DNA of 64,000 bases from Porphyromonadaceae bacterium FC4 (GTDB lineage: Bacteria; Bacteroidota; Bacteroidia; Bacteroidales; Porphyromonadaceae). The stretch lies in assembly GCA_900120395.1 (NCBI GenBank), contig LT635552.1, positions 261,377 to 325,376 of the forward strand, in the 5' to 3' direction. The notes below the pieces were generated by a model. The model saw only the letters and a program-made list of their open reading frames with translations, did not search any database and had not been told where the DNA came from. Made by a program: the position numbers and the translations under genes. Position 1 is the stretch's first letter. Every line of letters begins with the position of its first letter. Shown one piece after another: positions 46,454 through 54,912 of the stretch.

Positions 46454-46543
46454 CCTCGGCACCCACAGTCCCTTCCGCCTCATACTAAGCGAATTGGCAT
46501 CCGAATAGCCCCCGATTTTTTTCGCATGACGTTGGAGCAAAAA

Positions 46544-46631
46544 GTTTCACGGATAGTAGAGAAAAGTTTCCAGTAGGAAAGAAAACGATTTGACGGATAG
46601 AAGCAAACGATTTCCAGTAGGAAACTTTTTG
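46544..46631 (+). repeat. Doublet hairpin repeat, copy 5
   Basis: Two units (CACGGATAGTAGAG and GACGGATAGAAGC) with TTTCC-agta-GGAAA hairpins; flanks GAGCAAAAAG and CTTTTTGCAC form an outer inverted repeat. It lies between two rightward genes. Confidence 0.85.
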
Positions 46632-46668
46632 CACCCTTCGGGTCCGGCATTTGATTAGGGTGATTGGG

Positions 46669-47161
46669 CGGCAGCACCCCGTTAGGGGTGCCTCCTTCAT
46701 AGCCCGGTGGTCGAGGAGGGGCGAATGCCCCGACGATGACCCCGGGAAAAGAAGAAAGCCGCCACCCAAAAACGACCCCGCCAGGGGTCGCCATAGGGTC
46801 GATCGTTTGGCGACCCCTAGCGGGGTCGGAGATTAATGGGAATGGTCCGTTGTTTCCCCGGGGTCTTCGGTGCTTCGCACCTCGACACCCGGTCTATGAA
46901 AGAACGACCCCTACCGGGGTCGGCATACTCGTCCGGTTTTCCATTTTTAATATTCTCTCCTCATTGGATAGACGTTGGGCAGCAGCACCCCGCAGGGGTG
47001 CCAATTTGCAAAAAAGAAGAGGAAGAGGCGATTGAGCGACAGCACCCCGTAGGGGTGCCTCCTTCATAGACCGGGTGTCGAGGAGGGGCGAAAGCCCCGA
47101 CGACGACCCCGGGAAAAGAAGAAAGCCGCCACCCAAAAACGACCCCGGTAGGGGTCGCCAT
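46669..47161. repeat. GC-rich palindromic repeat cluster (G family), three full copies
   Basis: Direct copy 46669-46800, reverse copy 46808-46925, linker, truncated half 46979-47003, and a direct copy 47036-47161. In the direct copies the central stem is GGGGC-gaaa/gaat-GCCCC instead of GGTGC/GCACC; the reverse copy keeps GGTGC/GCACC. This fills the 956-base gap 46454-47409; the open frames here are by-products of the repeat. Confidence 0.85.
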
Positions 47162-47188
47162 AGGAGCGGCTTGCAGGGATGCGAACAA

Positions 47189-47231
47189 TTGGACGGATAG
47201 TAGCGACCCCTTTCCGGCAGGAAACTTTTTG
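47189..47231 (+). repeat. Single-unit hairpin repeat, copy 6
   Basis: Only one unit: GACGGATAGTAGC, then a changed hairpin TTTCC-ggca-GGAAA and CTTTTTGG. The only one of the eight copies that is not a doublet. Confidence 0.75.
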
Positions 47232-47371
47232 GCTCCTATATCTTGTTGTTTATCAAGACGATACAAAACGGATTATTTAGATCCGATCGGGGGCGTAACC
47301 GGAGCGTGGATTTTCGTGAAAAGCAGCGGGTAAATTGACTTCGGAGCGGGAAGAATAATTATTTGTTTTGG

Positions 47372-47379
47372 TAACTTTG
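47372..47379 (+). promoter_or_regulatory. -7 element for trmB-mrp
   Basis: TAACTTTG fits TAnnTTTG, 30 bases before ATG 47410. Confidence 0.5.
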
Positions 47380-47409
47380 CGCTGTTCCTCCTAGAGTACG
47401 AGAAGAGTT

Positions 47410-48180
47410 ATGAGCAAAAATAAGCTGGAAAAGTTTGCAGAGCTGGATGCGCTCTCCAACACCCTTCAGTACCCCTATCAAGCCTTGGCAAAGGGCAAGA
47501 CCTTCCCACACCGCGGACGGTGGGGCGAAGCGGTCTTTGGCAACAACCACCCTATAGTCCTGGAGCTGGGCTGCGGCAAGGGCGAGTACACGGTCGCTCT
47601 GGCGCGACGCTACCCGGAGATGAACTTCGTCGGCGTGGACATCAAGGGGAGCCGTATCTGGACCGGCGCCACCACCGCCGACCGCGAGGGGCTGGAGAAT
47701 GTTCGCTTCTTGCGGACTCAGATCGAGCTCATCGGGACCTTTTTCGACGATGGAGAGGTGGCTGAGATCTGGCTTACCTTTCCCGATCCACAGATGAAAA
47801 AAGTGCGCAAGCGCCTCACCTCCCTGCGTTTTCTGCAGGAGTACCACCGCATCCTCATGCCCGACGGTCTGCTGCATCTCAAGACCGACTCCGGATTTTT
47901 GTACCGGTACACTCAGGAGATCGCTCGAGCAAATAGCCAGGAGATCCTACAGGACTTCTCCGACATCTACGCAAGTGCAGAGGCTCCGGCAGTGCTCCGG
48001 GAGGTGCAGACCTACTACGAGCAGCAGTGGCTGAGCCGGGGGATGACCATCAAGTACCTCTGCATCCGGACGGATGACCGCATCCTGCAGGGCATAGAGC
48101 CGGACGTGGAGATCGAGCCGGACAGCTATCGAAGCTACGGGAGGAGCCGACGAATACAACAAGAGACAACAACCAAGTGA
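47410..48180 (+). CDS. trmB: tRNA (guanine-N7-)-methyltransferase
   Basis: Methylates G46 of tRNA. 256 residues; SAM motif LELGCGKGEYTVALA (~55-69), GVDIKGSR, and the TrmB signature LTFPDPQMKKVRKRLT, followed by LKTDSGFLY. It lies 1 base from mrp, a gene order often seen in Bacteroidota. Confidence 0.94.
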   Translation: MSKNKLEKFAELDALSNTLQYPYQALAKGKTFPHRGRWGEAVFGNNHPIVLELGCGKGEYTVALARRYPEMNFVGVDIKGSRIWTGATTADREGLENVRFLRTQIELIGTFFDDGEVAEIWLTFPDPQMKKVRKRLTSLRFLQEYHRILMPDGLLHLKTDSGFLYRYTQEIARANSQEILQDFSDIYASAEAPAVLREVQTYYEQQWLSRGMTIKYLCIRTDDRILQGIEPDVEIEPDSYRSYGRSRRIQQETTTK

Positions 48181-48181
48181 T

Positions 48182-49297
48182 ATGAGCAACAGCACGAATG
48201 CATTCACCACCGAGCAAGTACTTGCCGCACTCAAGCATGTCAGCTACCCGGGTGCAGACCTGGATATCGTCAGCAGCGGCATGGTGCAGGACGACGTGGA
48301 GGTGGAGGGCAACAGAGTGAGCTTCTCCCTGAGGTTTCAAAAAGCGAGGGACCCTTTTCAGAAGTCAGTCATACGAGCGTCGGAGCGCGCGCTCCGGGAC
48401 TATCTCAGTGAGGAGATCGAGGCGGAGATCCACCCGCTCCTCCCTACCCCCCCGGTGACAGAGCCGGAGCGTCCCCTGCCCGGAGTGAAGAACATCATCG
48501 CCGTAAGCAGTGGCAAAGGTGGCGTGGGGAAGAGTACCATCACGACCAACCTCGCTGTGGCTCTTGCCAAGCTGGGCTACCGCGTGGGGCTGCTGGATGC
48601 CGATATCTATGGGCCCTCCGTGCCTAGGATGATGGGGGCAGAGGGGGCAAAGCCACTGCTTGCCGAAGTGGAGGGCAAAGAGCTGATCGACCCGGTCATA
48701 CGGCATGGGGTGAAGCTCCTGAGTATCGGCTTTTTCATAGACCCTGAGCATGCACTCATATGGAGAGGAACCATGGCGTCCAATGCGCTGGGGCAACTGA
48801 TCCGTGAGGGCAACTGGGGGGATCTGGACTACCTGCTGATCGACCTGCCCCCGGGCACGAGCGACATCCACCTCACCCTCATACAGACACTCGGCATTAC
48901 CGGCGCACTGGTGGTCACCACGCCTCAGTCCGTGGCGACGGACGACGCACGAAAGGGGATCAGTATGTTTCAGGACGAGAAAGTGAACGTGCCGGTACTC
49001 GGCATCGTCGAGAACATGAGCTGGTTTACCCCTGCCGAACTGCCCCAAAACCGCTACTACATCTTTGGCAAAGGTGGGGGCGAGCGTCTCGCCAAAGAGA
49101 CCGAGACCAAACTAATCGCTCAGATCCCCCTGGTACAAAGCGTGCAGGAGGCAGCAGACGAGGGTACACCCATCGCACTCAAGGAGAGCATCATGGGGCA
49201 GACGTTCGTAGACTTTGCCACGAAAGTAGTACAAGCCGTCGAGGAACGCAACCGCACCCTCGCACCGACAAATAAAGTAGAGGTGACCAAGAGGTAG
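48182..49297 (+). CDS. mrp: Mrp/NBP35-type P-loop iron-sulfur carrier ATPase
   Basis: 371 residues. N-terminal DUF59/MIP18 domain (~5-85), then a deviant Walker A SGKGGVGKSTITTN (~109-122), LDADIYGPSVPRMMG and the IDLPPGTSDIHLT Walker B region. Mrp proteins carry Fe-S clusters to targets. The C-terminal CxxC seen in many family members is absent: the region reads SWFTPAELPQNRYY with no Cys. This seems usual for Bacteroidota, but it leaves the cluster ligands unclear. Confidence 0.9.
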   Translation: MSNSTNAFTTEQVLAALKHVSYPGADLDIVSSGMVQDDVEVEGNRVSFSLRFQKARDPFQKSVIRASERALRDYLSEEIEAEIHPLLPTPPVTEPERPLPGVKNIIAVSSGKGGVGKSTITTNLAVALAKLGYRVGLLDADIYGPSVPRMMGAEGAKPLLAEVEGKELIDPVIRHGVKLLSIGFFIDPEHALIWRGTMASNALGQLIREGNWGDLDYLLIDLPPGTSDIHLTLIQTLGITGALVVTTPQSVATDDARKGISMFQDEKVNVPVLGIVENMSWFTPAELPQNRYYIFGKGGGERLAKETETKLIAQIPLVQSVQEAADEGTPIALKESIMGQTFVDFATKVVQAVEERNRTLAPTNKVEVTKR

Positions 49298-49342
49298 ACC
49301 TCTCTCAAGCCTACCAAACTCCCACTAATCACACCACCACTC

Positions 49343-50767
49343 ATGGAAAATACAAACCCCTCGACACCCAAGAATAAGTCGATACTGAACCTATTGAGCA
49401 CAATCAACCCGTCGGTATACCTCTTCTTGGCAACGATCTTAGCAATCATTGTCGCCAACAGCGCCAATACCGCTGAGTTTTATTTCAACTGGCTACAGAC
49501 ACCTATTGACTTTAGTATCGGTAACTTTAGTCCGTTCAGAGTGCACGGTCAACCGATGACGATCTCGCTCTTTGTGAACGATGCCTTGATGGCGATCTTT
49601 TTCTTCACCATCGGTCTGGAGATCAAGTACGAACTCAGGGCAGGTAGTCTCTCCAACCCCCGAAATGCTCTGCTCCCGGTAATAGCCGCCTGCGGTGGGA
49701 TGTTCATACCGGTAGCCGTCTTTTTGCTGGTTGACCACGACCCCCTACACATACACGGTGCTGCGATCCCTATGGCTACGGATATCGCTTTTTCGCTGGC
49801 GGTGCTGGGTCTGCTGGGCAAAAAGGTACCGTCCACACTCAAGGTCTTCCTCGTCGCACTGGCAGTGGCGGACGATATCGGAGGTATCCTGGTCATCGCG
49901 ATCTTCTATACCTCGCACATCGACTATGGAGCGCTCATAGCAGCTGCACTGGTGATTCTCTTTGCATTCTACATCGGTCGCTTCAACATCCGGAGACAGT
50001 GGGTGTACTACCTGCTCTTTTTCATCGCCTGGGTCTTCATGCTTCGTTCCGGCGTGCACGCTACCATCGCGGGAGTAGCAATGGGCTTGGCTATACCGCA
50101 CATGCCTCTTCGCAAGAAGAGTGAGCTGCAGGCCTCCCTGGTGGGACTCAACCACGAGCTGGAAGAAGCAAAGAACGCACAAGGAGACAAGCACTTTTTC
50201 CTATCCAACCCGCTGGTAAATACCATGAAAGGAGCGCAGCGAAACATCGAAACCACCATCAGCCTCACCCAGCTCATGCACAACGAACTGACGCCCTTCG
50301 TCAACTACGTCGTGCTGACGCTCTTTGCATTTGTCAACGCCGGCGTGACGTTCGACGCAATGACCCCGGGAGAGATGACCGGTATCCCTCTGGCGATAAC
50401 CCTCGGACTGCTGATCGGAAAGCCACTGGGCATCTTTGGTGCGACCTACCTGGCATGCAAGGCGAAGCTCTGCAAGCTACCGGCAGGCATGACCACGGAA
50501 AACCTATTTGGCGTCTCCATCTTTGGAGGTATCGGGTTTACTGTCGCGCTCTTCATTGCGACACTCGCCTATGCACCCCATGTGGTGGGGCCCATCGGAC
50601 CTGAGCTACTCAACGAAGCGAAGCTCGGCGTATTTGCCGGCAGCATACTCTCCGGTACCCTGGGCTACTTTATACTCAAGGCGATCCTACACAAGGAGAA
50701 AAAGCACGGCAAGGGTGCATTTAGCCCCGAGTATCTGGCGTACACAGAGGCTCAGGAAAACAACTGA
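49343..50767 (+). CDS. nhaA: Na+/H+ antiporter NhaA
   Basis: 474 residues with about 12 membrane helices. The ion-binding Asp residues are in MATDIAFS and VADDIGGI, matching Asp133, Asp163 and Asp164 of the E. coli protein. It exports Na+ in exchange for protons. About 80 residues longer than the E. coli protein, partly in a polar loop (NHELEEAKNAQGDKH). It follows mrp by 45 bases and is followed by a terminator. Confidence 0.94.
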   Translation: MENTNPSTPKNKSILNLLSTINPSVYLFLATILAIIVANSANTAEFYFNWLQTPIDFSIGNFSPFRVHGQPMTISLFVNDALMAIFFFTIGLEIKYELRAGSLSNPRNALLPVIAACGGMFIPVAVFLLVDHDPLHIHGAAIPMATDIAFSLAVLGLLGKKVPSTLKVFLVALAVADDIGGILVIAIFYTSHIDYGALIAAALVILFAFYIGRFNIRRQWVYYLLFFIAWVFMLRSGVHATIAGVAMGLAIPHMPLRKKSELQASLVGLNHELEEAKNAQGDKHFFLSNPLVNTMKGAQRNIETTISLTQLMHNELTPFVNYVVLTLFAFVNAGVTFDAMTPGEMTGIPLAITLGLLIGKPLGIFGATYLACKAKLCKLPAGMTTENLFGVSIFGGIGFTVALFIATLAYAPHVVGPIGPELLNEAKLGVFAGSILSGTLGYFILKAILHKEKKHGKGAFSPEYLAYTEAQENN

Positions 50768-50793
50768 CCCGATCGAGCAGCTACACCATCAGG

Positions 50794-50825
50794 AAAGGGT
50801 CTGTCGCCGGTGCGACAGACCCTTT
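50794..50825. terminator. Terminator between nhaA and the convergent cca gene
   Basis: 14-bp perfect stem (AAAGGGTCTGTCGC and complement) around a 4-base loop, ending in a T-rich stretch on the plus strand and A-rich flanks. Confidence 0.75.
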
Positions 50826-50981
50826 TCTAATATTTTCGTTCACTATATAGTAGGGGGCGTATAGGTCAAAGTGGGTATCCTTTCTCTCCATCCGCAGTGA
50901 GCGGGTACCGTCGACGGTCATAAGCGAGCAGCACGCCGTCTCTACTTCGTCGAGAACAGCCCGCCAACCTCGGCAGCACTG

Positions 50982-52439
50982 CTACTCAGCGACGGGGGTA
51001 AGGCCTTTGTTTTCCTTCGCCCAACGGATCATGAAGTCGTGCGCAGCCTCTCGTTCGTTGGGGATGACCCCGTCCAAGATCGCCTCCTTGATCGCCTCCT
51101 TTATCTCCCCGACTGCAGAGCATGGTTTTAGTCCGTAGAGTGTCATGATCTCATCCCCCTTGATGGGCGGCTGGAAGTTTCGGATCCGATCCTTCTCCTC
51201 TATCTCCTTGAGCTTTTGCCGCACTAGGGCGAAGTTGTCCAAATACTTGCGTACTTTCTTGGGGTTTTTGCTGGTGAGGTCGCTCTCGCAGAGGGTCATC
51301 AGGTCCTCGATATCATCCCCGGCCTCAAAGAGCAGACGCCGTATCGCCGAGTCGGTCACCCCCTCATCTGCCAGCTGAGCCGGTCGCATGTGGAGGCGCA
51401 CCAGCTTGCGCACATACTTCAGCCGCTCGTCCAGAGGGAGCTTGATGCGCCTAAATATCTTGGGCAGCATCTTATTGCCGATGAAGTCGTGGTTGTGAAA
51501 GCTCCACCCTGCACCTCTGGTGAAGTGCTTGGTCACCGGCTTGCCGATGTCGTGAAAGAGAGCCGCCAGGCGGAGCTCAGTCTTGTCGGAGCGCTTTGCC
51601 ACGTTGTCCACGACAATGGCGGTGTGCATGAAGTTATTTTTGTGCCCGATCCCCTCCTTGGTCTCGGTCTCCTTGAGTGCCGTCACCTCCGGCAGATACC
51701 GCGGCATCAGGTCGCACTCATCCATCAGGAGCAGTCCTATAGAGGGTCGTGGAGCATTCATGATCTTGATGAACTCGTCACTGATCCGCTCCATGCTGAC
51801 GATGGAGAGCCGCTCGGCGTTTTTGCGCATCGACGCCTTGATGTCATCCGCTATCTCAAAGTCCAACTGCGTGGCAAAGCGCACGGCACGCATCATCCTC
51901 AGCGGGTCGTCGGAGAAAGTCACATCCGGGTCGAGCGGTGTCCGGATCACCCGCTTCTGCAGATCCTCCAGTCCGCCAAAAGGGTCATTGAGTGTACCTG
52001 CATTAGGACCGTTGAGCGAGATGGAGAGGGCATTGATGGTAAAGTCGCGCCGTGCCTCATCCTCCTCAAATGTCCCATCCTCCACGATAGGCTTGCGGCT
52101 GTCGGCGTGGTAGCTCTCACTCCTCGCACCCACAAACTCCAGATCCATATCCCGGTAGTGCACCTGTGCGGTACCAAAGTTGCGGAAGAGCGTCACGTGT
52201 GCAGCCCTGCCCAGCCTGCGTGCTATCGCCTCAGCCAGATCGGGGCCACTGCCCTCGGTCACGAAGTCGTAGTCACCGAGCGGGCGGTTGAGGATCAGAT
52301 CACGGACCGTCCCCCCTACTATGCGGACCTCCTGCCCCAGCTCATCAGCTGCCTCCGCTATTGTTTGCAGCATCTCACTGCCCAGGGTATGCTCCAGCTT
52401 CAGGGTCAGTTGCGGCTGTAGTACTTCTTTGTCTATCAC
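50982..52439 (-). CDS. cca: CCA tRNA nucleotidyltransferase with HD domain
   Basis: Adds or repairs the 3' CCA of tRNA. 485 residues from 52439: GGTVRDLILNRPLGDYDFV (nucleotidyltransferase metal motif, ~41-60), RRDFTINALS, a poly(A)-polymerase-type RNA-binding region, and an HD domain with ALFHDIGKP (~292-300). Class II enzyme. The start at 52439 lies 65 bases inside the preceding GtrB-like gene; an internal ATG at 52373 would remove the overlap but would also cut the LEHTLGSEM region that appears conserved in homologues. Confidence 0.9.
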   Translation of the reverse strand: MIDKEVLQPQLTLKLEHTLGSEMLQTIAEAADELGQEVRIVGGTVRDLILNRPLGDYDFVTEGSGPDLAEAIARRLGRAAHVTLFRNFGTAQVHYRDMDLEFVGARSESYHADSRKPIVEDGTFEEDEARRDFTINALSISLNGPNAGTLNDPFGGLEDLQKRVIRTPLDPDVTFSDDPLRMMRAVRFATQLDFEIADDIKASMRKNAERLSIVSMERISDEFIKIMNAPRPSIGLLLMDECDLMPRYLPEVTALKETETKEGIGHKNNFMHTAIVVDNVAKRSDKTELRLAALFHDIGKPVTKHFTRGAGWSFHNHDFIGNKMLPKIFRRIKLPLDERLKYVRKLVRLHMRPAQLADEGVTDSAIRRLLFEAGDDIEDLMTLCESDLTSKNPKKVRKYLDNFALVRQKLKEIEEKDRIRNFQPPIKGDEIMTLYGLKPCSAVGEIKEAIKEAILDGVIPNEREAAHDFMIRWAKENKGLTPVAE

Positions 52440-53403
52440 TATCTTTATTCTTCTGTTCGTCTATATTGATGGTTCGTGCCACTATGTACTCCGGTCTCCT
52501 CTTCACTTCGTCAAAGATCGTCGCCACATAGTTGCTCAACATCCCCAGGCAGATCAACTGCACTCCGGCAAAAAAGGTGAGGACCACGATGATCGAGGAC
52601 CACCCCGTCTCCGGGTGCGTGAGCCCCAGCAACTTTCCCAAAAACACCCACAACCCCAGCAGCACAGCCAGCAGCACCGCTATGTAGCCCAGCGACATGG
52701 CGAGGCGCAGCGGCTTGTTTGAGAAGTACTGCATCGCATTGAGCGCCAGGCTCACCATCCCTCCGAGGCTGTACTTCGTCTCACCGGCGACCCGCGCTTG
52801 GCGGTTGTACTCGTAGGGCATCTGCGTGAAGCCCATCCAGCTGATCAGCCCCCGGATATACTTATTGTGCTCCGGCAGCTGCCGAAAAGCATCCAGCACC
52901 TCCCTCTTCATCAGCCTAAAATCCCCCGTGTCTACCGGTATGTGAAAATCACTCATCCCATTCAGCACCCGGTAAAAGACCTTTGCCGTGGTCCGCTTGA
53001 ACCACGAGTCCCCCTTTCGTTCCCTACGTACCCCATAGACCACATCCACCTCGTGCTCCTGCATCAGCCGCCACATCTCCGGGATCACCTCGGGCGGGTC
53101 TTGCAGATCGGCATCCATCACCACGGCGTAGTCGCTGTGGCAAAACGAGATACCTGCCGAGAGCGCCGCCTGATGACCAAAGTTGCGACTCAGGTGCACC
53201 ACCTGCACCCGCTCATCTTTCTTTGCCCGGGCGTTCAACATCTGCGCAGTGCCGTCGCTGCTCCCATCGTTGACAAAGAGGAGCGCACCCCGCAGTCCGC
53301 AGTCCCGCTCCATGAGATCGAGCACGGCACGCACCCGCTCATAGGCAGCGTCCACGACCGCCTCTTCGTTATAGCAGGGTATGATCACCGTGAGGGTCTG
53401 CAT
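52375..53403 (-). CDS. GtrB-like polyprenyl-phosphate glycosyltransferase
   Basis: 342 residues from ATG 53403 (MQTLTVIIP). GT2 catalytic domain with IIPCYNEE, FVNDGSSDGT, DADLQDPPEV and a PVDTGDFRLM block, then two membrane helices (~235-300) as in GtrB/YfdH. Such enzymes load glucose or another sugar onto undecaprenyl phosphate; GtrA flips or anchors the product. The gtrA gene lies 16 bases upstream. Its 3' end overlaps cca. Confidence 0.9.
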   Translation of the reverse strand: MQTLTVIIPCYNEEAVVDAAYERVRAVLDLMERDCGLRGALLFVNDGSSDGTAQMLNARAKKDERVQVVHLSRNFGHQAALSAGISFCHSDYAVVMDADLQDPPEVIPEMWRLMQEHEVDVVYGVRRERKGDSWFKRTTAKVFYRVLNGMSDFHIPVDTGDFRLMKREVLDAFRQLPEHNKYIRGLISWMGFTQMPYEYNRQARVAGETKYSLGGMVSLALNAMQYFSNKPLRLAMSLGYIAVLLAVLLGLWVFLGKLLGLTHPETGWSSIIVVLTFFAGVQLICLGMLSNYVATIFDEVKRRPEYIVARTINIDEQKNKDSDRQRSTTAATDPEAGAYPGQ

Positions 53404-53419
53404 GGGGGCTTGGTACGGG

Positions 53420-53833
53420 TTATTTCTTGAAAACAAGGTACTTATTCATCAAGAAGTTTGCCACCGTATAGACCCCCATCGCCAACAACTGCTGCGGATA
53501 CGGCGGGATACTGCTGTACCTCTGCATCAGGAGCAGCATCCCCAGCTGGATCGCATAGCAGAGCCCAAAGGTCAGCACGAAGCCCCCCAAGTGCCCCCAG
53601 CTGAAGTGCGCCCGAAAAGTCCACCGACTGTTGAGCAAAAAGCTATTGAGCAGCCCGGCCGCATAGCCGATGGCATTGCTCACGATCGGGTCCCAGTGCA
53701 GGAGCTGCAGGCAGACGTAGATGACTGCCGCCGTGATCACTGTATTGAGCACACCGACAACACCGTACTTCATGAGCTGTGTCCAAAAGGAACGATCAAA
53801 GAGCTTCTGATTCATCTGCCTACTGACCTCCAC
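53420..53833 (-). CDS. gtrA: GtrA-family membrane protein
   Basis: 137 residues with four membrane helices and the family pattern: FWTQLMKYGVVGVLNTVI at the first helix and NFLMNKYLVFKK at the end. Thought to translocate polyprenyl-linked sugars made by the GtrB partner, here the next gene. Preceded by one of the best promoters in the window. Confidence 0.92.
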   Translation of the reverse strand: MEVSRQMNQKLFDRSFWTQLMKYGVVGVLNTVITAAVIYVCLQLLHWDPIVSNAIGYAAGLLNSFLLNSRWTFRAHFSWGHLGGFVLTFGLCYAIQLGMLLLMQRYSSIPPYPQQLLAMGVYTVANFLMNKYLVFKK

Positions 53834-53849
53834 TCCGGGTAAAGGCTCA

Positions 53850-53881
53850 CAAATTTACGCATTCTTACCCCTTTACCCAAA
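53850..53881 (-). promoter_or_regulatory. Promoter of gtrA-gtrB-cca
   Basis: Minus strand TTTG (53878-53881), 20-base spacer, TAAATTTG (53850-53857): a full match to the Bacteroidota consensus. The -33 box touches the left arm of the hairpin at 53881-53921. Confidence 0.75.
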
Positions 53882-53921
53882 AATCCGACGGTAGCAACAT
53901 AGGTTTGCTACCGTCGGATTT
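53881..53921. terminator. Bidirectional-looking terminator
   Basis: 17-bp stem (AAATCCGACGGTAGCAA and complement) around a 7-base loop, with T-run on the plus strand (TTTTTTG) and on the minus strand (TTTTTGGG). The only gene it can serve is the leftward hmu operon ending at 54562, some 640 bases away across repeats; it also insulates the gtrA promoter. Confidence 0.7.
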
Positions 53922-53947
53922 TTTGTTCTTCGGGTCAGGGGAAAAAT

Positions 53948-54032
53948 TTGACGGATAGTAGCGAAATGTTTCCAGTAGGAAAGAGAAACGTTTCACGGAT
54001 AGAAGCGAACGGTTTCCAGTAGGAAACTTTTC
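53948..54032 (+). repeat. Doublet hairpin repeat, copy 7
   Basis: Two units (GACGGATAGTAGC and CACGGATAGAAGC) with standard hairpins; right end CTTTTCGCCC. Lies between leftward genes but keeps the plus orientation. Confidence 0.85.
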
Positions 54033-54085
54033 GCCCACCCCCGTTGGGGTACCAATTTAGGAAAATAGAGGGTAGGCGATTTTAT

Positions 54086-54330
54086 CGGCAGCACCCCGTA
54101 GGGGTACCTCCCTCGTAGCCCGGGTGTCGAGGCGCGTAGCGCCGATGACCCCGGGAAAACCGATAGCCCCCATCCCCCGACCCCGCAGGGGTCGCAAAAC
54201 ACCCGGACCCTATGGCGACCCCTCCGGGGTCGTTATTATTTATCGGGGACCCGCCTTCCCCGGGGTCTTCGTCGGGGCTTCGCCCCGCCTCGACACCCGG
54301 GCTACGAAGAAACGACCCCTCCGGGGTCGG
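54086..54330. repeat. GC-rich palindromic repeat, direct plus reverse copy (G family)
   Basis: Direct copy 54086-54196 with central stem GGCGC-gta-GCGCC, followed by a reverse copy 54211-54330 whose stem is GGGGC-ttcg/gaag-type. The two face each other and could pair along most of their length. Confidence 0.8.
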
Positions 54331-54367
54331 CAGACCCCATCCGCTTTCCCCTCCGGTTCGACACTAT

Positions 54368-54482
54368 GACGACCCCGGAGGGGTCGAACAATCCAGCCCA
54401 GGGTCAGAGCTCCGAAGGAGCGTCTGACCCTGGGAATACGATCCGCTCAAGAGACACGACCCCGACGTTCGTCGGGGTCGTA
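54368..54482. repeat. Partial composite repeat (A/B family)
   Basis: CGACCCC-gga-GGGGTCG, then CCCAGGGTCAG...CTGACCCTGGG, then CGACCCCGACG-ttcg-TCGGGGTCG. The same three hairpin types as at 8.4 and 37.5 kb. It ends 80 bases before the hmuV stop. Confidence 0.75.
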
Positions 54483-54561
54483 CAACAACATCTGTTTGGT
54501 GTTCGTCAGCCCTGCCACCCGTTTTTTGCTCGAGTGGCAGGCGAAGGCATACAAGAGGGTA

Positions 54562-54912
54562 CTACTCCGGGACGTAGATGATCTCGCCGTTGTCCAGTTC
54601 GTAGGCTATGCCGACACGTTTGCCCTTGGAGCTGCCGGAGGCGTCAGTCTCGGAGGGGGTGTACTTCTTGATCTCGCGCCCTTCTTTGGTGATGATCTCC
54701 ATGTTGTCCTTTCCGGGGTTTTTGACGATGGTGTAGTCTTCGTTGCTGAAGTACTCCGCCATATTGAGGTTGATCACCAGGGCTACCATTAGTGAGACGG
54801 CAAAGACCATGGCGACGTCAAAGAGGTTGGCGACGACACTCATCGGGTCTTCATCCGTGCGTTGCTTGAGGTGACTGCTTCGGCGCAGCTTCTTTGGGGT
54901 GGGATTACTCAT
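54562..54912 (-). CDS. hmuV: HmuV-like protein, DUF2149
   Basis: 116 residues: a basic N-terminus, one membrane helix (~25-48, VANLFDVAMVFAVSLMVALVI) and a short periplasmic domain ending GIAYELDNGEIIYVPE. The topology resembles ExbD/TolR and the DUF2149 family usually sits beside a TolQ-like gene, so it probably forms a proton-channel complex with HmuU. Last gene of the hmuYRSTUV order known from P. gingivalis; overlaps hmuU by 8 bases. Confidence 0.85.
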   Translation of the reverse strand: MSNPTPKKLRRSSHLKQRTDEDPMSVVANLFDVAMVFAVSLMVALVINLNMAEYFSNEDYTIVKNPGKDNMEIITKEGREIKKYTPSETDASGSSKGKRVGIAYELDNGEIIYVPE

